In this document: positions 59,701 to 64,000 of the stretch, in pieces
How the letters are laid out: each line of letters begins with the position of its first letter
How positions within the stretch are numbered: position 1 is the first letter of the stretch
DNA from: Telmatactis stephensoni
Taxonomy: Eukaryota; Cnidaria; Anthozoa; Actiniaria; Isophelliidae
Assembly: GCA_029948255.1 (NCBI GenBank)
Contig: JALIZF010001710.1
Coordinates: 434,001 to 498,000, forward strand
Direction: 5' to 3'
Length of the DNA stretch: 64,000 bases
Position numbers and translations under genes: made by a program
Notes under the pieces: generated by a model
Databases searched by the model: none
What the model was told of the DNA's origin: nothing
Seen by the model: the letters and a program-made list of their open reading frames with translations, nothing else

Positions 59701-62700
59701 AAATGAATGTTGGTTTTGTTTGTAATGTATTCAAATCAGACTCGTTTCTATTGAGCTAATTATAAAATGTGAGCATTTTCAAGTCGTTGTTAGAATATCG
59801 CACTCAATTCTTTTGATAACAAGTCAGATTTAAATACATTATCGATTATTAGCAGCACAAAACCAGTATTCATTTCGGCTTTAACTTGACGCTTAATGCT
59901 TTGAACCGTGAGAACGTGTTTTTGAGCGGCATACCCACTACTCTTTTTTGATCAATAAAACATTACTTTGACGCATATAACATATCGAAAGCTAACCTTC
60001 ACTAACTGCTTTAGCTTGTGGTCCTGCGATCTGCGGTAGCTTTGGATAATCGTAGCGATAGTAAACATAGTCTGCATGTGATGCGGTCCATAGTACTTGA
60101 GGTTGTACAAAAAGTCGTCCCATACCAACAGTATATACACGGACACCAGTTTGTTGTAGTTGCTTGGATACTTCACGCGCTTTGGGCCCAGGTGCTTGTG
60201 GCCCAGCAAAGAATACAATGAACACCTACAACAGCATTGAGAAAACTCACTAAGAAGACGTCTACAACACAACCAGGTCGAACGTGCAATATTGGTAATA
60301 TTGGACCGGTCTGTCTGCACATATTGGGTGATATTGGATGAAGGTCTCAAACGGGTCTGATGTAAATAGCCTCATCTCTTCATTGAAAAATAAACCAAAT
60401 TCATAAACCTATATATATTTATATCTGAAATATGGACTGTAACTTTTTCCTCTACTCATACCGCACATCATGCATTATTTACTCGCTGCATTACTCGTTA
60501 GTACGCCTGGGTCCGATTACTCGAAGGTGGGTTAGCACTAAACCCATGGTTAAGTCTAAAGAAAACGGTTTTACCGCGGGTTAGCGATAACCCGTCTTTG
60601 AGAAACTTAGTCCAGTCCCAGACTCTCTTTCTTGCCGCTCCAGGACTCGCGGAGAAAGAGAGTCCAGTATAACTTGCATGCGCATGTCAGTTTAGTGACC
60701 ACGCGATCACCACATTCATGTGGTGATCGCGTGGTTACAAATCCTGAAGTCATCTAATGATTCAAGATGGCTGAAGAAGAAAGTGTTTTGTATACACGAT
60801 ATCAGTCTCATTTCGGAAAGCCATTTGTTGATTCAGTGAGCTATGCACTTGGAAAAACCAACTATAATCTTTTACCAAAGTTTGAGCAGTTACAGGCCAT
60901 TTACGGATGGACAGTTGTGAAAGACGTATTTGTGAATTTTTCGATACGCATCACTACCACTGCTACCAAACACTGACATTTGCATATTGCAAGCTCGCAA
61001 AATACTAATTAATCAATTGATTGGCTCATGTTGCACATGCGCATGCAAGTTATACTGGACTCTCTTTCTCCGCGAGTCCTGGAGCGGCAAGAAAGAGAGT
61101 CTGGGACTGGACTATGAGAAACTGTGTCCTGGATGCTAAAAATGGTAGCTCTAGAAAAAATGTAGCAAATTGACTGAGCAAAGAAATGATCCTTCCATTG
61201 AAGGGGTCACCTTTAGGACCAGAAAAATGCGTTGGTGCTGTGCCTTTACTAGAAGTTGAGGTAATGTGGAAATAACACTTCCAGGACTTCGAAAATGCAT
61301 GTGCTCCCATAACGGAGATGCCCTAAAGTACAGGTTCCACTTCAATTGTATCACAGTAGAGTCCGTCTTGACCAAGGTACTGTCCCTCCGTAAGGCCTAA
61401 ATCTAATATAAAGATCCTAAAACTAAGAAACTCACCCTCTTTGAATTAGGTCTAACTCCTCCTTGTGCGGTAAACATTTGAGATATTGCAAGTTGAATCG
61501 CGCTGCCAATACCACGATTGGATCCCGTCATTCGTGGAGTCTTATCAACGAGTCCGCTATATCCAGCGACACTGATTTGATTGTTAGCAACGCTTCCAAA
61601 TGTGAAATGCACTCGTGGTTGGTTCGCGTAAGTTATAAGGCCAAAGCGAGTTCCATCGTAGTCTGCAGAAACCTTGGGAAAGTTTCTGATGAAGCCCTTT
61701 AGGTAGGAGAGAATGTAATTCCATTGCTGACCAGTGATGGATGCAGAAGAGTCAACTGCGAATGCGATGTCAAACGGCCGTACAGGTGCTGTACAATAAA
61801 TTACAGATAGAAGATGGTTTGCTGAGTCGGAAGGCATGAAGTAAAATAAATAAATATCAAGCAAAAGCATGAACCCTTAACCCCAGAATAGGAAAAGAAC
61901 AATTAACGTCAGAAAGATAAGGGGCAGAGGAAAAAGAAAAGGGACTCGACCTATGAGGCCAACACTCTGACCTCTCGACCATGCTGCCTGGAAACGAAGA
62001 GGAAACATCTAAAGAGCAACAAAGGGATGGTAGAAACGACAAAGAGAAGGAAAACTCTGCCATGTAGATTTTCACTCGATTTTCACACGATTCCCAACAC
62101 TCGAGCTGCAGAAGAATAAGTGTGCATGGCCTACTTGTGCGAAGTCTACATGCTACTAAAGATACAAGAAAGCTAAATCCAATTTTTCCAGTTATCTGCT
62201 ACATTAAATGTAGTCTTTTAAAATGTTCAACCTACAATGAACCTACCTCCAAAGATGATAACCTGTACAAGTATTTGGTATTGTTTGTTTAGCTCGTCAT
62301 AATTAGCGCGTTGGAATACATAACCGGAATGAGACGCAACGTCTTGAAGTTGAGCGAAATTGGCCGTGGCACCAACTCCTAGACTGTACAAGTCAAACTT
62401 TCTTTCGCTTAAGTTGTGCAACAACTTGTCTCCAGGCGTTAGCGTATTGAATTTGCCATTGCCCAGCAGTTACAATAATTAATATCTAGGATGAAATAAA
62501 ATATACATGCATAAGTTACATCATATGAACCAAACCACACTTTACTTTCTGCTTGAAACAATGACGGTATTATAGATCAAATGTTCCAACAACTTGCGAT
62601 GTTATTTTTTTAATACCAAGCTTTCAGGCTCAAAGCCTTTCAACAGGGCACAATATTTGGAAGGACTTTCAACGCTATTACACGACATGTTCAAATAAAC

Positions 62701-64000
62701 GTCTTCACGCGCTCTTTGTTTATTTGTACATAATATGTAATATCGTTGAAAGTCGCTGATCTATTCCTACGACAAATAACTAGAAAAAAAAACTTATGAC
62801 AAACCTTTCTGGCATCGGCTCTGGCACCCGATTGTTGAGAGAACAGTTGTTGTAAAGCCGTTTGTAAGCCTAGATCAATTCTTCTTCCTTGACCTCCTGT
62901 TTGAGCTACTCCATCTACTAAACGGTAGAAAGCTTCTTTGGTGTAACCAGCTCCTTTGAGAGTATTGAAGGCTATGTTCAGTCTAGCACTGTTTGCATAA
63001 GTAACAAGTCCAACATGGGTAGTACGTTGAGCGATGTTGAAAGATCCAGCAACGACCTTGATGAATGCTTGCATCTGACGCCAATTGACGGAACTGGATG
63101 CATCGACGACGAAACCGATGTCAAGAAGGTTACCACGACCTTTATCAAAGGAAGAAGAAAAAAAGTAAATATGAGGTTTACACGAAAAAAACAAAACAAA
63201 ACAAAACAAAACAAACAAAACAAAACAAAACAAAAAACTACAGCTGGCCGTCCAAGACATCGATGATGTTATTGAGATAAAAAATTCTATTAGCTTAACA
63301 TATAAAGAGAAGGAGTCGAATGTCCATTCTTATGGAGCAGTAGAACAATGTGACAACTTTTATGCTTGTCCTACATCACTTCAAAAAATACCGTTTAGCA
63401 TTTTGAGAGGAAACTAACCTTCACTGACAGCTTTAGCTTGTGGTCCCGCAATTTGCAGCAGCTTTGGATAATCGTAGCGATAGTAAACATAGTCTGCATG
63501 TGATGCGGTCCATAATACTTGAGGTTGTACAAAGAGTCGTCCCATACCCACAGTATATACACGGACACCAGTTTGTTGTAGTTGCTGGGATAGGTCACGT
63601 GGTTTGGGTCCAGGTGCTTGTGGTCCAGCAAAGAATACAATGAAGACCTGCAGCGAGAAACATCCATTATTGATTCATTTGAGCCGAATACATTAATAAA
63701 TGATTTAGTTAAGATGGAATGCCAAGTACAAGCCTCCTTGCACTAGCTAAACTATTAACCTTTTATAAGAACTCACCCTTCTTGAATTAGGTCTAACACC
63801 TCCCTTTGCAGTAAACATGTCGGTCACTGCAAGTTTTATGGCACTGTCAATACGTCGAATGGATCCCGTCATTCGTGGAGTCTTATCAACGAGTCCGCTA
63901 TATCCAGCAACACTGATTTGACTGTTTGCAACGCTTCCAAATGTGAAATGCACTCGTGGTTGGGCTGCGTAAGAAATGAGGCCAAAGCGAGTTCCATCGA
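52256..64000 (-). CDS. VWA/Kazal domain extracellular matrix-like protein, 5' end beyond window
   Basis: Exons in transcript order: 63777->64000 and 63419-63647 (VWA1), 62805-63139 and 62247-62485 (VWA2), 61436-61788 and 59997-60225 (VWA3), 59278-59612 and 58462-58702 (VWA4), 56090-56305 (Kazal 1), 54432-54638 (Kazal 2), 53348-53688 and 52700-52946 (VWA5), and a tentative last exon with a stop at 52256-52258. Each VWA is two exons split at phase 0, and every domain boundary is phase 1, so modules are symmetric. DxSxS MIDAS motifs: DASSS, DSSAS, DSSSS, DSSGS. VWA domains mediate matrix and receptor adhesion; Kazal domains inhibit serine proteases. Multi-VWA proteins with such modules are known in coral skeletal and mesogleal matrix (inference). 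VWA2's second exon carries a frameshift, so either it is skipped, the assembly has an error, or the gene is decaying. Confidence 0.85.
52550..52661. repeat. (GGA)n microsatellite in the last VWA intron
   Basis: About 37 GGA units, read as a TCC-type pyrimidine tract in the minus-strand transcript. Gives false Arg-rich and Ser-rich frames. Confidence 0.95.
52700..53688 (-). CDS. VWA domain 5 (two exons), complete MIDAS
   Basis: Exons 53348-53688 and 52700-52946. FIIDSSGSVG (DxSxS), GLTRIDRGL (Thr) and MITDGKQT (Asp) together form a complete metal-ion-dependent adhesion site, unlike the other four VWA domains. Phase 1-0 and 0-1. The C-terminal end reads GLCEG, leading to the proposed last exon. 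Confidence 0.9.
52985..53310. repeat. GGAT, GGAA and GGGA microsatellite tract
   Basis: Three tetranucleotide stages follow each other in the intron inside VWA5: ATGG/GGAT units, GGAA units, then GAGG units with a return to GGAA. In the transcript it is a long polypyrimidine run upstream of exon 52700-52946. Confidence 0.9.
53860..54180 (-). mobile_element. SINE-body fragments in tandem, minus strand
   Basis: Two copies of a block with CTATGGGTATTTAAAGCT and CTGAGCTACACAG, each after a CTCCCT-rich run, match the reverse complement of the body of the SINE at 20112-20343. Located in the intron between Kazal 2 and VWA5. Heads are missing. Confidence 0.5.
54432..54638 (-). CDS. Kazal domain 2 exon
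   Basis: Reads DVCAEIECPIPQKCKDVGG, then CVCDIKCPKTKKLVCASNGK and TYDNECEMRRANCETG to KEGQCG. The TYDNECEMRRANC core is diagnostic of Kazal or follistatin-like modules. It is phase 1-1. The N-terminal CxxxxC...C..C.C part resembles a follistatin-type EGF hairpin, so FOLN-Kazal is a good description. Confidence 0.9.
54639..56089. other. Intron between Kazal 1 and Kazal 2
   Basis: No exon seen. It includes the palindrome at 55736-55900 and a direct repeat AAGCTTCTATTACAAGGG / AAGCTTCTATCACAAACG around 55442-55490. Confidence 0.5.
55736..55900. repeat. Palindromic repeat, arms about 42 bp
   Basis: CAAATAGAACATCTTTTTCC and CGTGCTCCGTTCAGTAGTAC are mirrored as TACTGAACGGAGCACG and GGAAAAAGCTGTTCTATTTG. 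Part of a larger block that starts near 55590 (GATTGGCTAAAAGCTGTGC). Probably a non-autonomous DNA element. Confidence 0.65.
56090..56305 (-). CDS. Kazal domain 1 exon
   Basis: Reads DVCYDNNCANTHPYSTCKD, CVCPAGCPKISKPVCGTDGK, TYANECEMRLKSCESRKK and SDGPCG. Ten cysteines in the follistatin-like hairpin plus Kazal pattern. It is phase 1-1, with donor GTAAGT. The P1 region is not assignable to a protease. Confidence 0.92.
56757..56950 (-). mobile_element. tRNA-like SINE with (CAA)n tail
   Basis: Minus strand GCGATCCCGTGGGGCAGTTG and B-box-like GCCGGGTTCGAAACCGGC, then a tail of TTG units (plus strand CAA). It is a third relative of the SINEs at 33289 and 57220. In the intron before Kazal 1. Confidence 0.6.
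56994..57130. mobile_element. 137-bp MITE inserted into a SINE
   Basis: Termini GGCCTGGTTGTACGAAGG and CCTTCGTACAACCGGCCC with CAG on both sides (56991-56993, 57131-57133). The uninterrupted SINE paralogues at 33590 and 57478 read AGTAGACCAG directly followed by the TAGTCTAGTGG-like segment, confirming the insertion point. PIF/Harbinger-like by 3-bp duplication, tentative. Confidence 0.75.
57220..57440 (-). mobile_element. tRNA-like SINE with (GAA)n tail
   Basis: Almost the same body as 33289-33545 (GTGGCGCAGTGCGATAATGC; CTGGAGTTCGATTCCCTG), but the tail is (GAA)n at 57227-57323. Flanking sequence on the other side is also shared. Confidence 0.6.
57478..57755 (+). mobile_element. SINE with separated A and B boxes, second copy
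   Basis: Near copy of 33590-33862 with constant offset 23894: AGTAGACCAGTTGGTCTAGT, GGGGCCGAAATCTCCATCC and GGGTTCGATCCTTGC. A truncated third copy of its 3' half follows at about 57855-58000 (GGGGCCGAAATCTTCATCC). Confidence 0.6.
58462..59612 (-). CDS. VWA domain 4 (two exons)
   Basis: Exons 59278-59612 and 58462-58702 (335 and 241 bases). Begins GRGKYLDIGFIVDSSSSVDW; the second half begins ILIIITTGLW, where the usual TDG is TTG, so the metal Asp is absent. Intact reading frame; it serves here as reference for the frameshift in VWA2. Confidence 0.88.
58846..58986. mobile_element. CACGGT-rich palindromic MITE, copy 3
   Basis: CAGATATCGTATGAGTGTGA and TCACACTCATACGAAATATG are inverted ends; the interior holds CACGGCACTG arms. 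It is in the intron of VWA4. Same family as 23603-23806 and 29463-29610. Confidence 0.7.
59997..61788 (-). CDS. VWA domain 3 (two exons)
   Basis: Exons 61436-61788 and 59997-60225. DIAFAVDSSASITGQQW gives the MIDAS DxSxS; the second half starts VFIVFFAGPQAPGPKAREV, without the TDG Asp. Its intron is interrupted by the 507-bp MULE-like element. It is very similar to VWA1. Confidence 0.88.
60608..61114. mobile_element. 507-bp MULE-like element with helicase-like gene fragment
   Basis: Inverted repeats of about 85 bp start TAGTCCAGTCCCAGACTC; TGAGAAACT flanks both sides (60599-60607, 61115-61123), a 9-bp duplication. An inner palindrome CGCGATCACCAC/GTGGTGATCGCG follows the left arm. Between the arms a plus-strand 69-codon frame (60767-60976) contains FEQLQAIYGWTVVKDVFVNF, which resembles the start of RecQ-like helicases (EQ.xAI...KDVFVxLPTG) and breaks off before the Walker A motif. 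Confidence 0.8.
60767..60976 (+). pseudogene. Truncated RecQ-helicase-like N-terminal fragment inside a MITE
   Basis: 69 codons, MAEEESVLYTRYQSHFGK to TTTATKH. Similarity to the region just upstream of a RecQ ATPase motif is by eye (LPKFEQLQAI ... KDVFVNF). No ATPase motif is left, so it has no enzyme activity. It may derive from a longer autonomous element carrying a helicase-like gene. Confidence 0.4.
62247..62485 (-). pseudogene. VWA domain 2, second exon with frameshift
   Basis: Begins ILIIVTAGQWQIQYANAWRQ, then QLKRKKV and a stop. One base later the expected sequence continues as FDLYSLGVGATANFAQL and GYVFQRANYDELNKQYQIL. The extra base lies in GAAAGAAAGTTTGAC near 62396-62402. The exon is 239 bases against 241 in the VWA4 counterpart, so its length also breaks the phase rule. 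Splice sites look good. Confidence 0.85.
62805..63139 (-). CDS. VWA domain 2, first exon
   Basis: 335 bases, phase 1-0, GRGNLLDIGFVVDASSSVNW to GARADARK; same length as the VWA4 counterpart 59278-59612. Open throughout. MIDAS Ser residues present, Thr position lost (GRRIDLGL). Confidence 0.88.
63419..64000 (-). CDS. VWA domain 1 (two exons, first cut by window edge)
   Basis: Exons 63777->64000 and 63419-63647. The first exon continues past the window; visible protein reads DGTRFGLISYAAQPRVHFTF to GGVRPNSRR. The second exon (229 bases) reads VFIVFFAGPQAPGPKPRDLS to KAVSEG and is nearly identical to the VWA3 exon at 59997-60225. Confidence 0.88.

Overview
This is a eukaryotic, intron-rich, AT-rich and heavily transposon-littered window. 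Gene content (six-cysteine SRCR modules joined to fibronectin III, a membrane-anchored laccase-type multicopper oxidase, MOB1, and a VWA/Kazal matrix protein) together with many short palindromic DNA transposons suggests a cnidarian, most likely an anthozoan such as a stony coral. That assignment is inference; no species is claimed.

Layout. (1) 1378-6246 (+, perhaps to about 7131): the middle or 3' part of a receptor-like gene with three SRCR exons and two tandemly duplicated FN3 domains. Its 5' end lies before the window. (2) 13408-29922 (+): a complete ten-exon multicopper oxidase whose exon phases join into 711 codons, with a signal peptide, all four copper motifs and a C-terminal membrane anchor. 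Introns 2-9 all carry repeats or mobile elements, including a 2.06 kb MULE-like element, a CR1-like LINE, SINEs and a 708 bp inverted repeat. (3) 34929-39828 (+): a complete five-exon MOB1 gene (219 codons), the Hippo/NDR kinase co-activator, with a YY1-like site just upstream. (4) 39829-52255: gene-poor DNA ending in a 6.3 kb satellite of about 116 54-bp units, open in long stretches on both strands. (5) 52256-64000 (-): a secreted VWA/Kazal protein in the order VWA1-VWA2-VWA3-VWA4-Kazal-Kazal-VWA5, continuing past the right edge. VWA2 carries a frameshift.

Mobile DNA is the most informative layer. I can define exact ends and target-site duplications for several families: MULE-like elements with TAG...CTA ends and 9 bp duplications (14371-16430, 18132-18202, 21592-21686, 60608-61114), CAG...CTG elements with 5 bp duplications (12281-12464, 33988-34249, 44882-45079), a TTA-flanked Harbinger-like element (28642-28874), a TA-flanked element (22044-22725), and tRNA-derived SINEs, one family of which has widely separated A and B boxes.

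The genes do not look functionally linked. The SRCR/FN3, oxidase and VWA/Kazal proteins are all predicted to be secreted or at the cell surface; MOB1 is cytoplasmic. I found no defence system, CRISPR array, rRNA or convincing functional tRNA gene. The best candidates for something new are the two-strand-open satellite, the split-promoter SINEs and an intronic minisatellite built from an exon end plus its 5' splice site.
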